Origin: JBLIRR01 sp049472395
GTDB taxonomy: Bacteria > SZUA-182 > DTGQ01 > JBLIRR01
NCBI GenBank assembly: GCA_049472395.1
Contig: JBLIRR010000065.1
Coordinates: 1 to 23,578 of the forward strand
DNA length: 23,578 bases
Direction: 5' to 3'
The number at the start of each line of letters is the position of its first letter. Within the stretch, counting starts at the first letter, position 1. Positions 16,217 through 23,578 of this stretch are shown here, one piece after another. Position numbers and translations under genes: made by a program. Under the pieces are notes generated by a model. The model was given only the letters and a program-made list of their open reading frames with translations, was not told where the DNA came from and did no database searches.

Positions 16217-17014
16217 TTACCAAATCCAGGAATTTGCCGGACGTTGAGCAGAGGACGATAATGGCCAATTATTCCATAAAGGGGATGATGTTGTATTCTG
16301 GGTGCCAAGCCATGATGTCCTAGTATTCACAACGGTATTTAATGAATTTTCCCCTGAATCAATATACGAAGTAGCCAGACCAGCGGGCATTCCAACACCA
16401 TAATAGCTTGGATATACTGAAGGTTGCGAAATACTTGGATAACTCCCATAAAGGCTGGTGCCATAAATCCCACCATAAATACCGGGTCCGGATCCCAGTA
16501 TAGAGTAATAGGGGACACCATAAGGTACAGGATATTCATAAATTTCCAGCGTACTAATTTCAGCGGTTATTACATAAGGATTTTCTTGGTAATCTGCCAC
16601 TATTTCGTCAAGACCTACTGATCCTGGAAATGTTAAATAAAACGTTCGCAAATCCCGATCTTTTTTAATATCTTCTATGGAATAGTCATAATCTTCCGTA
16701 GATAATGCTGGAGGGGATGCATAATATGGTACGTAGTATGATAAATTTTTCGTATTAGGATACTCAATCTTATATACGCCATATTTTCGATTGAGAACAT
16801 CCAAGGAAGGGATGCCAAATAGGTTAATTTCTCCCTCAATGCTTTGCTCAGCTAGTGGATTCTTTGGATTAGAGAAATCAATGGCTCTGAGCACATAGTG
16901 CGAATCTATCGGCAGAGAAGAGCCATAAGGTGAAGGAGTTGTGAAATCCTGAGGCATTAAAGTTATTGTCGTCGGTATGTAGAGAATATTTCCGACTGCT
17001 GTTAATGCTTTCAT
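16217..17014 (-). CDS. Orphan subtilase (S8) propeptide-like protein with Tyr/Gly/Ser-rich tail
   Basis: I place the start at ATG 17014 (265 residues) because AAGGAG lies about 7 bases upstream. An in-frame TTG at 17050 would add a basic n-region. Residues about 55-165 resemble the long propeptides of some bacterial S8 proteases: FGIPSLDVLNRKYGVYKIE, then RTFYLTFPGSVGLDEIV and ADYQENPYVITAEIS, where family members have pro-domain segments such as 'LQKNPNVEYAEPN'. The Asp, His and Ser catalytic regions of a subtilase are absent. The rest (about 170-265) is low complexity, rich in Tyr, Gly, Pro and Ser, and ends NSWIW. Stand-alone propeptide-like proteins can act as inhibitors or chaperones of subtilases; this is only a possibility. 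No clear cleavable signal is seen. A hairpin follows the gene. Confidence 0.7.
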   Translation of the reverse strand: MKALTAVGNILYIPTTITLMPQDFTTPSPYGSSLPIDSHYVLRAIDFSNPKNPLAEQSIEGEINLFGIPSLDVLNRKYGVYKIEYPNTKNLSYYVPYYASPPALSTEDYDYSIEDIKKDRDLRTFYLTFPGSVGLDEIVADYQENPYVITAEISTLEIYEYPVPYGVPYYSILGSGPGIYGGIYGTSLYGSYPSISQPSVYPSYYGVGMPAGLATSYIDSGENSLNTVVNTRTSWLGTQNTTSSPLWNNWPLSSSAQRPANSWIW

Positions 17015-17492
17015 CCTACTCTCCTTACACTTATGCTCGTTTTTTTTCAAAGGCTTAATAATGATTCCACTTTTCTTTTTAAAGAGCCCAATTTTTAGTT
17101 ATGAAATAAAAATCTAATAAATAGATATTACTCAAATTTAATGCCAGAGATGCGAGGAGGCATCGTTGGATCTGAAATTATAAATTTTTCAAGCTATTAT
17201 GATCTATGATAGTGGAGACTATGCGAGTCGATATAGGCCACTTTTTGTCACTATTTGAAGCCATAAACTATTTTGTATGACCTAATACATTGATTATAAA
17301 TATATTATTATCGAAGGACAAAATATTGACCTATAAGACAACTTTTTGTCCTCTATCCAAGGGAAGCGGTCGAATTTTCACAAAAGATGAGGCATAGAAT
17401 TCTTAGATTTTCTGTAGTATTATATCTCTATGGCTTAAAAGTAAATTCTTGCATCTTTCTTGCATTTTTATAGTCTTAAAGGAAAATGCTTC
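17015..17492. other. Divergent intergenic region with regulator-like repeats
   Basis: This 478-bp AT-rich region separates the minus-strand propeptide-like gene from the plus-strand NtrC-type regulator. It must hold promoters for both. It contains a direct repeat of actttttgtc and an inverted repeat of aggacaaaa (listed separately). No ORF or RNA gene is evident. Confidence 0.6.
17240..17352. promoter_or_regulatory. Possible operator: repeated actttttgtc and aggacaaaa inverted repeat
   Basis: The 10-mer actttttgtc occurs at 17240-17249 and 17341-17350, each shortly after a tata-like stretch and 101 bases apart. The second copy also forms a perfect 9-bp inverted repeat with aggacaaaa (17315-17323 with 17344-17352). 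They lie 140-250 bases upstream of the NtrC-type regulator gene, a normal distance for enhancer sites of such activators. Binding is inferred. Confidence 0.35.
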
Positions 17493-18905
17493 ATGAAATT
17501 AAACACAAAAAAAAATCTTCCCGTTATTCTGATTGTTGAAGATAATGAAACCATGAGGGATACGCTGGAGGCTATCTTAAAAAAAAGCTATCGCGTCATC
17601 AAGGCGCCTGACGGGGAGACTGCCCTTAGAATTGTCAAAAGCAAAGAGGTAAATCTAATACTTTTGGATATTATGTTGCCCGGGAAGGATGGTCTTGAGA
17701 TATTGAAAATCATTAAAGATCAATATGAAGACATAGAAGTGATTATGATTACGGTGGTCAAGGATATTGATACAGCGGTGAAGGCTATAAAATTGGGGGC
17801 TTATGATTATATTACCAAGGATTTTGATTACGATACAATCCTGAACCTGTCAGGACGGGCGCTGGAGAAGCAATACGATAAAAAAAAATTACTCTACTAT
17901 AGCTCGGAAATGAGCCGGCTTTTTCATAAAGATATTATCTTTGGCGCTAGCGAGAAGATGAAAGAAATCTATTCTGTTATTCAAAAGGTGTCTAAACTTA
18001 AGACGACGGTACTGATTACCGGCGAAAGCGGCACAGGTAAGGAGCTGCTCGCCAGGATGATCTATAAAGAAGGTGGCGATTCAGGCCTCCCCTTTGTCAC
18101 TGTCAATCTACCCTCCATCCCGAAGGAATTGTTAGAGAGTACTCTGTTTGGACATGAAAAAGGGGCCTTCACCAGTGCACACAAACAACATATCGGTAAA
18201 TTCGAATTGGCCCACACTGGTACCCTCTTCCTGGATGAGGTTGCAGAACTGCCCTATGATCTTCAAGCAAAACTCCTACGAGCTATACAGGAGGGCGAAA
18301 TAGAAAGAGTTGGCGGCAGTAAGGTTATTAATATTGATGTAAGATTTATTGCCGCTACTAATAACGACTTGAAAAAGGCTGTCAAACAGGGGACTTTCAG
18401 AGAAGACCTATACTACCGTCTTAATGTTATTCCAATCCATCTGCCTCCGCTGCGTGAGCGGCCCGACGATATATCCCAATTAGCTGATTTTTTTGTCAAA
18501 AAATACAACCGGAAATTTGCGAAGAATATACAAGGCTTTACAGATTCTGCCATTAAGGTATTGGTTGACTACCCGTGGCCAGGAAATATCAGGGAATTGG
18601 AAAATCTCATAGAAAGGCTGATAGCTATAGCTGAAAAGAAGACAATTTCTTCTGAAGATATCCCCCTAGATTATTATGTTTCCTTTTCAGGCAACAACGA
18701 TGGAAGATCAGAAAAAGAGCTATTAAAAAAAGCCTGTGCAACCTTTGAGAGGAATTTTATTTTAAAAACCTTGGAAAAGATGAAATGGAATAGAAAAAAA
18801 ACCGCCGAGGCCTTGGGCATCCCTAATAGCACCCTTAAGTATAAGATGACCCAACTCAACATTTATCAAATAATTAAAGCACGACGCGATGAATACAATT
18901 TTTAA
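17493..18905 (+). CDS. NtrC-family sigma-54-dependent response regulator
   Basis: I start at ATG 17493 (470 residues), with AAAGGA 9 bases upstream; an in-frame TTG at 17460 has no such site. Residues about 10-125 are a receiver domain with acidic pocket VEDNE, phospho-acceptor Asp59 in LLDIMLPG and Lys in ITKDF. Residues about 145-375 are the AAA+ sigma-54 activator domain with Walker A GESGTGKE, loop GAFTSA, Walker B TLFLDEVAELP, ATNNDL and the arginine-finger region FREDLYYRLNVIPIHLPPL. Residues about 425-465 are a Fis-type helix-turn-helix (RKKTAEALGIPNSTLKYKM). The sigma-54-contacting loop reads GAFTSA instead of the usual GAFTGA. Its partner is probably the Cache/HAMP sensor at 22623, with the transport genes between as likely targets. 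Confidence 0.95.
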   Translation: MKLNTKKNLPVILIVEDNETMRDTLEAILKKSYRVIKAPDGETALRIVKSKEVNLILLDIMLPGKDGLEILKIIKDQYEDIEVIMITVVKDIDTAVKAIKLGAYDYITKDFDYDTILNLSGRALEKQYDKKKLLYYSSEMSRLFHKDIIFGASEKMKEIYSVIQKVSKLKTTVLITGESGTGKELLARMIYKEGGDSGLPFVTVNLPSIPKELLESTLFGHEKGAFTSAHKQHIGKFELAHTGTLFLDEVAELPYDLQAKLLRAIQEGEIERVGGSKVINIDVRFIAATNNDLKKAVKQGTFREDLYYRLNVIPIHLPPLRERPDDISQLADFFVKKYNRKFAKNIQGFTDSAIKVLVDYPWPGNIRELENLIERLIAIAEKKTISSEDIPLDYYVSFSGNNDGRSEKELLKKACATFERNFILKTLEKMKWNRKKTAEALGIPNSTLKYKMTQLNIYQIIKARRDEYNF

Positions 18906-18913
18906 CATCACAT

Positions 18914-18934
18914 AGGCACAACGCCTCTGTGCCT
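18914..18934 (+). terminator. Short hairpin between regulator and solute-binding protein genes
   Basis: A 7-bp stem (aggcaca 18914-18920 with tgtgcct 18928-18934) has a 7-base loop and is followed by two more T residues (18935-18936). It lies 8 bases after the regulator's stop codon. It could reduce read-through into the downstream genes or stabilise the regulator mRNA. Confidence 0.4.
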
Positions 18935-18999
18935 TTGAAAAGCAGAGATCATGGATCTTTATAGTGTGATAACCCTATTTATGTCTGACTAAATACCCA

Positions 19000-20589
19000 A
19001 TGAGGATATTCTTGCGAAATATGAGTATAGAGAGCCTGGGTGCCCTGTTTATGCTTATGGTTTTTTCTTTCATGCAGGCCTCTTGTTATAAACCTGAAAA
19101 ACCGGTGAACTCACCGAGAGACAGCATTACTATCGGTCAGATTACCAGTTTTAAGACCTTGAATCCTCTCTTGGAGTTCAGCGGCGTTTCATCTCAGATT
19201 GTCGATATTATCTTCGATGGTTTGATCAGAAGAGGGGATGAGGGGAACATTCTGCCGGGCCTGGCGGTTTCCTGGGAAATGAATAAGGGGGGGCAGGAAT
19301 GGGTTTTTTACCTGAGGCAAGGGGTAAAATTCCATGACGGCTATCCTCTTACTGCCGCGGATGTCGAATTTACCCTTAATTTGCTGAGAGACCCGAATAG
19401 AGGAAGTCCTTACTCTGCTGTGTATCAGCACATTAACAAGATACATGTCAGGGATTCATATACAATCGATATCCAACTGGCCAGGCCCTCATCTTCATTT
19501 ATTTATGACCTGACCATCGGTATCGTACCTATGCATCTCCTACAGGGGAAAGATATGGCCCATTTCAATTATCACCCCATAGGCACTGGCCCCTATCGCT
19601 GCATACGATGGTCTTCGGATGAGGTTGAGCTTGGAGCCAATCAGGATTATTTTATGGGAAGGGCACACATTGACCGGGTGGTGATCAGGTCATTTAAAAA
19701 TCAGGATATCGCCTGGGCACACTTGATGCAGGGTGAGATCGATGTATTTCTCTCCCTTCGTCCCTCTGCGTATGAAATAATCAAAAAGATATCCCATTTC
19801 AAGGTTTACTCAACCATTAGACCTTACTATTACCTCATATGTTTTAACCTGGCAAATCCTCTTTTTCAAGATAGAAGGGTCCGACAGGCGCTGAATTACG
19901 CTGTAGATAAACAGCGCATAGTGAATAAAGTAGTAAAGGAGAAAAAACTCATTTCATCCGGCACTATTTTCCCTTATTCCTGGGCCTTTGATTCTACTAT
20001 TAAGCCCTACCCCTGCGATCCTAAAAAAGCCTTAAAGTTACTGGCAGAGGCTGGCTGGCAGGATACTGACGGGGACCATATCCTGGATAAAAACAATCAG
20101 CCCTTTGAATTTCAACTCTTCTTACCCGAGGGCCACGATGAAATGGAGACAGCTTCCTTAATGCTTATGGAGCAGTTATCAGACATCGGTGTAATGGTCA
20201 AGGCGAAAAAATTACCCGTGGATATCCTTTCCCAAGAGTATCTCCTTACGAAAGAGTTTGAGGCGATCTTCTTATATATCTTTTCTGATAGTGATCCGGA
20301 TAAAAATTATCAATTCTGGCACTCCTCGCAAATTAAGAACGGATTCAATATGTTCTCTTACCGTAATTCTAAGATTGATCAGTTGCTCGATGAGGGGAGA
20401 TCTACTACTGACCGGGAGCAAAGAAAAGAAATATACGCTCACTATCAACAGCACATGAAGGAAGATCCTCCTGGTATATTTCTTTTTTGGAGGGAAATGC
20501 TGATCGGTGTACATGCACGATTTCATGGTGTAAAATTTTCTCCATTTAGTAGCACACTGGATAATATTAGAAAGTGGTATGTACCTTAA
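19000..20589 (+). CDS. Family 5 extracellular solute-binding lipoprotein (peptide/nickel type)
   Basis: The 529-residue protein has a lipoprotein signal with lipobox MQASC (acylated Cys29). The rest is a full-length SBP_bac_5 domain. Characteristic pieces are FDGLIRRGDEGNILPGLAVS, GVKFHDGYPLTAADVEFTL, HPIGTGPYRC, LFQDRRVRQALNYAVDKQRI and KKALKLLAEAGWQDTDGDHI. The family delivers oligopeptides, nickel, haem or other small molecules to ABC importers; the ligand cannot be told here. I chose ATG 19000 because it supplies the basic n-region (MRIFLRN), although no ribosome site is visible. No ABC permease or ATPase gene is in the window. The receptor gene begins 23 bases after its stop, suggesting co-transcription and a shared ligand or a sensing role. 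Confidence 0.9.
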   Translation: MRIFLRNMSIESLGALFMLMVFSFMQASCYKPEKPVNSPRDSITIGQITSFKTLNPLLEFSGVSSQIVDIIFDGLIRRGDEGNILPGLAVSWEMNKGGQEWVFYLRQGVKFHDGYPLTAADVEFTLNLLRDPNRGSPYSAVYQHINKIHVRDSYTIDIQLARPSSSFIYDLTIGIVPMHLLQGKDMAHFNYHPIGTGPYRCIRWSSDEVELGANQDYFMGRAHIDRVVIRSFKNQDIAWAHLMQGEIDVFLSLRPSAYEIIKKISHFKVYSTIRPYYYLICFNLANPLFQDRRVRQALNYAVDKQRIVNKVVKEKKLISSGTIFPYSWAFDSTIKPYPCDPKKALKLLAEAGWQDTDGDHILDKNNQPFEFQLFLPEGHDEMETASLMLMEQLSDIGVMVKAKKLPVDILSQEYLLTKEFEAIFLYIFSDSDPDKNYQFWHSSQIKNGFNMFSYRNSKIDQLLDEGRSTTDREQRKEIYAHYQQHMKEDPPGIFLFWREMLIGVHARFHGVKFSPFSSTLDNIRKWYVP

Positions 20590-20612
20590 AAATGAGTAGT
20601 GAAGAAATATAT

Positions 20613-22601
20613 ATGTTAAAAAGATCAAGCCTTTGTTCGACAATCACTTTATTGTGCCTTTATTATTTTCTCCCTTTACAGGCTAAGGCGGAAAAAGTAT
20701 ATCAGCTTGATCCCATTATCGTCTTTGCCGACCGGCTCTCCCAGCCCATAACGAAATCTACCAGTTCGGTTACTATCATTACCAACGAAGAATTGACTCA
20801 TGAACACCCTCACAGCGTTGATGAAATCTTGAGAGGCATTCCGGGTATATTGATCAACAGCAGTGGCACTTTGGGGGAGAACATATCCGTTCGCGTGCGT
20901 GGAAGCGATAGTTATCAGACCATGGTCTTAATAGATGGTATGAAAGTCAATTCCCCCTGGAATGGTACCTTTGGGGAATGGGGAGCGACAGAATTGACAG
21001 ACATAGGCCGTATTGAAGTCATACGGGGCACTCAAAGTGAATTGTATGGCTCAGAAGCCATGGGAGGCGTGATACACCTTTTTACCAAGGAAGGAGGGGA
21101 AGAGCCATCTGCCACCCTTTCCTTAAGCGGCGGCAGTTTTGAAACCTTTAAATCCCACCTGGAATTAGCCGGAGAGGTAAAAAGGCTCAATTATCTTCTT
21201 TCGGCAACGAAGACCAATTCACAGGGACAATTTGATAATGATGCATACCGACACACGAGTCTTGGCACACGAGTTGAATGGCACGCCAGTCAGGCATTTT
21301 CCCTCAAAGCAGTTGGCCGCTACAGGGATTCGCAAAAAGGCTGCTCTGTGAATCCTGATGAATTTAGCTTTTTGGACCCCAATGAGCATCAGAGGATCTT
21401 TTTCTGGGACGAGGAAAGAGTCCATAGTAACTCCTTTTTCTTGCATACCATGGCCATAGAAGGGTCCCCCCTTGATAGGTGGCATTATCGGCTGAATATG
21501 GGGACCTTAAAGGATCACCGGAAATTCAAAGAAGGATTATATCATACTCCTGCCAATCTGTTGATCAATGATATTGTGAGTGATCGTTTTACCGTGGGGA
21601 CACAGCATGATTTTTCCTGGTCCGATCTGCCCAATACACTCAGCCTGGGGGTGGAATATGAATGTGAGGCTGTGGAAGAAGAGATGACACTGGAGGGCGA
21701 TCCCAACTCTATAGTCAAATCCATTGATTTGCAAGACCGCTCTATCGACCTCACCGAGTTTTTTAATCCCATTGACAAAAATCGTCATAACGTATCCCTC
21801 TTTTTCCAAAACCGGCTCGAAGCTCATCCCTTGACCTTAACTGCCGGTTTCCGTTGGGATAATAACTCAGCTTATGGAGAGTTTGTAAGTCCCCGTGTGA
21901 GCCAGGCTATACGCCTTGATCATACAAAAACCTGTCTTAAGGCCAGTTGGTCTCAAGGATTTCGTGCTCCTGCTTTTCAGGAGTTGTATTTCCCTCTGCT
22001 GGGAAATCCACAACTTAAACCGGAAAAAAATACCGGTTTTGAATTAGCTGTTCATCAATTGTGTGGGGATACAGTATCTTTCGAATCCACCTACTTTCAC
22101 AATAGTTACAGAGATCAGATTGTGAAACATATTATTCGTGGAACTCAAAATATTAGAAAGTCCACTATCGAAGGCATTGAAGTTGCATTTGCTTACCAGG
22201 TGCTTCCGCAAGTGGATTGCCAGATTTACTATACCTACCTTGATTCTGAGGATAAGGAAAATCACCGTGAGCTTCCCGGACGCCCTCATCATACCTGGAA
22301 GATAGCTGCAGATTACCGGTATGGCGGCTTCTCTGCGCATCCGGCAATCCATGTGCTCAGCAGCGAATATTGGGATTATGATGCCCTTGATCTTGAAGGA
22401 AACCCTCTAAAGGAACGCAACCCTGGCTATACGCGAGTAGACATAACCTTCCGATATGAAATTCCTTCCCCTGGGAGGAAAGGCAGCCGGTGGCACTGCT
22501 ATACCCGGATTAATAATCTATTTGATGAGGACTATTATGAGGTTCAGGGCTTTCCTGTCCCTGGAGTAAACTTTATGGCTGGTTTGAGCGGAACATTGTA
22601 A
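20613..22601 (+). CDS. TonB-dependent outer-membrane receptor, BtuB/FepA-like
   Basis: I start at ATG 20613 (662 residues) because GAAGAA lies just upstream and the signal peptide then begins at once; in-frame starts at 20592 and 20574 overlap or touch the previous stop. The signal peptide is MLKRSS followed by a hydrophobic core, with cleavage after QAKA. Near the mature N-terminus lies a TonB-box-like LDPIIVFADR. The plug domain (about residues 45-160) contains SVDEILRGIPGILINSSG, VRVRGSDSYQTMVLIDG and IEVIRGTQSELYGSEAMGGV. The beta-barrel follows, with GFRAPAFQELYFPLLGNPQL and RINNLFDEDYYEVQGFP near the end. It imports a ligand such as a siderophore, cobamide, metal chelate or glycan, driven by TonB. 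The preceding binding-protein gene suggests a common substrate. Confidence 0.92.
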   Translation: MLKRSSLCSTITLLCLYYFLPLQAKAEKVYQLDPIIVFADRLSQPITKSTSSVTIITNEELTHEHPHSVDEILRGIPGILINSSGTLGENISVRVRGSDSYQTMVLIDGMKVNSPWNGTFGEWGATELTDIGRIEVIRGTQSELYGSEAMGGVIHLFTKEGGEEPSATLSLSGGSFETFKSHLELAGEVKRLNYLLSATKTNSQGQFDNDAYRHTSLGTRVEWHASQAFSLKAVGRYRDSQKGCSVNPDEFSFLDPNEHQRIFFWDEERVHSNSFFLHTMAIEGSPLDRWHYRLNMGTLKDHRKFKEGLYHTPANLLINDIVSDRFTVGTQHDFSWSDLPNTLSLGVEYECEAVEEEMTLEGDPNSIVKSIDLQDRSIDLTEFFNPIDKNRHNVSLFFQNRLEAHPLTLTAGFRWDNNSAYGEFVSPRVSQAIRLDHTKTCLKASWSQGFRAPAFQELYFPLLGNPQLKPEKNTGFELAVHQLCGDTVSFESTYFHNSYRDQIVKHIIRGTQNIRKSTIEGIEVAFAYQVLPQVDCQIYYTYLDSEDKENHRELPGRPHHTWKIAADYRYGGFSAHPAIHVLSSEYWDYDALDLEGNPLKERNPGYTRVDITFRYEIPSPGRKGSRWHCYTRINNLFDEDYYEVQGFPVPGVNFMAGLSGTL

Positions 22602-22622
22602 TTACATTGAGAAGGCTTTTAT

Positions 22623-23578
22623 ATGAAATATTTATCAATCACGCACATATCCACTAAGTTAATCTTTCTCCTGATCATTGCGGCCCTGGCGCCCTTGCTC
22701 ATCTATGGTATTATCTCCATACGCACCTCCAGAGTTGCCTGCTTTCAATCCCTTTCGGAGGGGAATAAGAATGTGGCCATAGGAACGGCTGAACAGCTTG
22801 AGCTTTATGTACAAAACACTCTCAATATCCTGCAAGGATTGGCAGACAATATCAATCGAATCTATCTGAGCACATGGCAAAAAGAGGTGATTATCCGAAA
22901 CGTGGTTATTAGCTTTGACGAATTCAGGAAGATAGATATCATCGATCGTAAGGGCCTGCACGTGGCTACCAGCAGCCTTGAGGAAACATCATTCGATAGA
23001 TCAGAGGAAGAGCCTTTTAAAACTGCCATTCAAGGGGAGACTTATTTTTCCGAGGTTTTTATCTCTGACAGGCTGGTTCCTTCGATTATTATTGGCCTTC
23101 CGATTAAAGGCACCAATGGTATTGATGGGGTTATGGTAGGAGAGGTGGATCTGAGTGCCATGTGGAGCCTGGTCGATAGCATTAAAATTGGGGAAAAGGG
23201 GGTTGCCTTTGTTGTTTCAAGATCAGGCCTGCTCATTGCCCAAGGAGATAATGAACGTAAGCCATACCTGTTCACGCAAAAAAAACTGAATGATCTTGAG
23301 ATTGTAAAATTAGTCTTAAAGGGAAAAACGACAACCATGATCTATAAAAACGAAGATGGTGTTAAAGTCCTGGGGGTAGGCCACCCGGTTCCATTATTAG
23401 GTTGGGGGGTGATCATCGAACAACCTGCCGGTGAAGCCTTTATGGTAGCCAGCAGAATGACTCTGAACCTCTCGCTATTAACCGCCCTCTTTCTTGCGAT
23501 CATTATCATAATTGGCACCATCGGAGGAAAGAAATTAGTGAAGCCTATCTATGAATTGATTGAAGCAACCAGGGTCAT
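22623..23578 (+). CDS. Cache/HAMP membrane sensor, probable histidine kinase N-terminal part
   Basis: The gene opens at ATG 22623, 21 bases after the receptor stop, preceded by a GAGAAGG-like ribosome site. It is open to the right edge (318 codons visible). Residues about 12-33 are the first membrane helix (LIFLLIIAALAPLLIYG). About 34-278 form a periplasmic double-Cache-like sensor domain (FDEFRKIDIIDRKGLHVAT, GEKGVAFVVSRSGLLIAQG, VPLLGWGVIIEQP). About 284-303 form the second helix (LLTALFLAIIIIIGTIGG), and a HAMP linker starts (KKLVKPIYELIEAT). The output domain is outside the window. Given the NtrC-type regulator in the same cluster, a histidine kinase is the likeliest; a chemoreceptor or diguanylate cyclase is possible. 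Confidence 0.85.
   Translation, partial: MKYLSITHISTKLIFLLIIAALAPLLIYGIISIRTSRVACFQSLSEGNKNVAIGTAEQLELYVQNTLNILQGLADNINRIYLSTWQKEVIIRNVVISFDEFRKIDIIDRKGLHVATSSLEETSFDRSEEEPFKTAIQGETYFSEVFISDRLVPSIIIGLPIKGTNGIDGVMVGEVDLSAMWSLVDSIKIGEKGVAFVVSRSGLLIAQGDNERKPYLFTQKKLNDLEIVKLVLKGKTTTMIYKNEDGVKVLGVGHPVPLLGWGVIIEQPAGEAFMVASRMTLNLSLLTALFLAIIIIIGTIGGKKLVKPIYELIEATRV

Noticed and set aside
17431..17454. Possible sigma-54 promoter (tggc ... cttgc) before the regulator gene
   Set aside because: The GG and GC elements are 19 bases apart; sigma-54 promoters need 12.

Overview
The window looks like a piece of an AT-leaning genome from a Gram-negative (diderm) bacterium: it encodes a TonB-dependent outer-membrane receptor, two lipoproteins with lipoboxes, an NtrC-type sigma-54 activator and a giant exported repeat protein. 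The mix of a fused MFS/spermidine-synthase-like/TPR protein, choice-of-anchor-D-like modules and golvesin-like domains is common in uncultured Desulfobacterota, Planctomycetota and related environmental lineages. The sequence alone does not let me name the taxon.

Layout. Positions 1-7841 (minus) hold the first 2,613 codons of a giant secreted protein that runs off the left edge. It has a signal peptide, three ~440-residue extracellular modules, a short beta-propeller-like stretch, five carboxypeptidase-regulatory-like domains and at least three near-identical 133-residue golvesin/Xly-type domains encoded by a 399-bp tandem repeat. After ~1 kb without a convincing gene comes a 1,004-residue membrane protein with an MFS-like part, a spermidine-synthase-like part and TPRs (8919-11933, minus). 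A second ~0.9 kb sparse stretch holds a decayed gene fragment, a stem-loop and an orphan Shine-Dalgarno sequence. Then follow an exported protein with a PT-rich tail (12804-13589), an NlpC/P60 lipoprotein (13828-14385) and an AEC-family transporter (14496-15344), all plus strand. Two minus-strand genes of low-complexity, aromatic and proline-rich proteins follow (15539-16057 and 16217-17014); the second resembles a subtilase propeptide without a protease.

From 17493 to the right edge four plus-strand genes form a likely signalling/uptake cluster: an NtrC-type response regulator, a family 5 solute-binding lipoprotein, a TonB-dependent receptor and a Cache/HAMP membrane sensor, probably the N-terminal half of a histidine kinase. 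The natural reading is a two-component system that senses a ligand (directly or through the binding protein) and controls its uptake. No inner-membrane ABC permease is visible, so the binding protein may serve sensing as much as transport.

The most unusual parts are the giant multi-repeat protein with its almost identical 399-bp tandem repeat, the orphan subtilase-propeptide-like protein beside another low-complexity protein, and the two-component/SBP/TonB cluster. I found no CRISPR array, rRNA, tRNA, transposase or phage gene.
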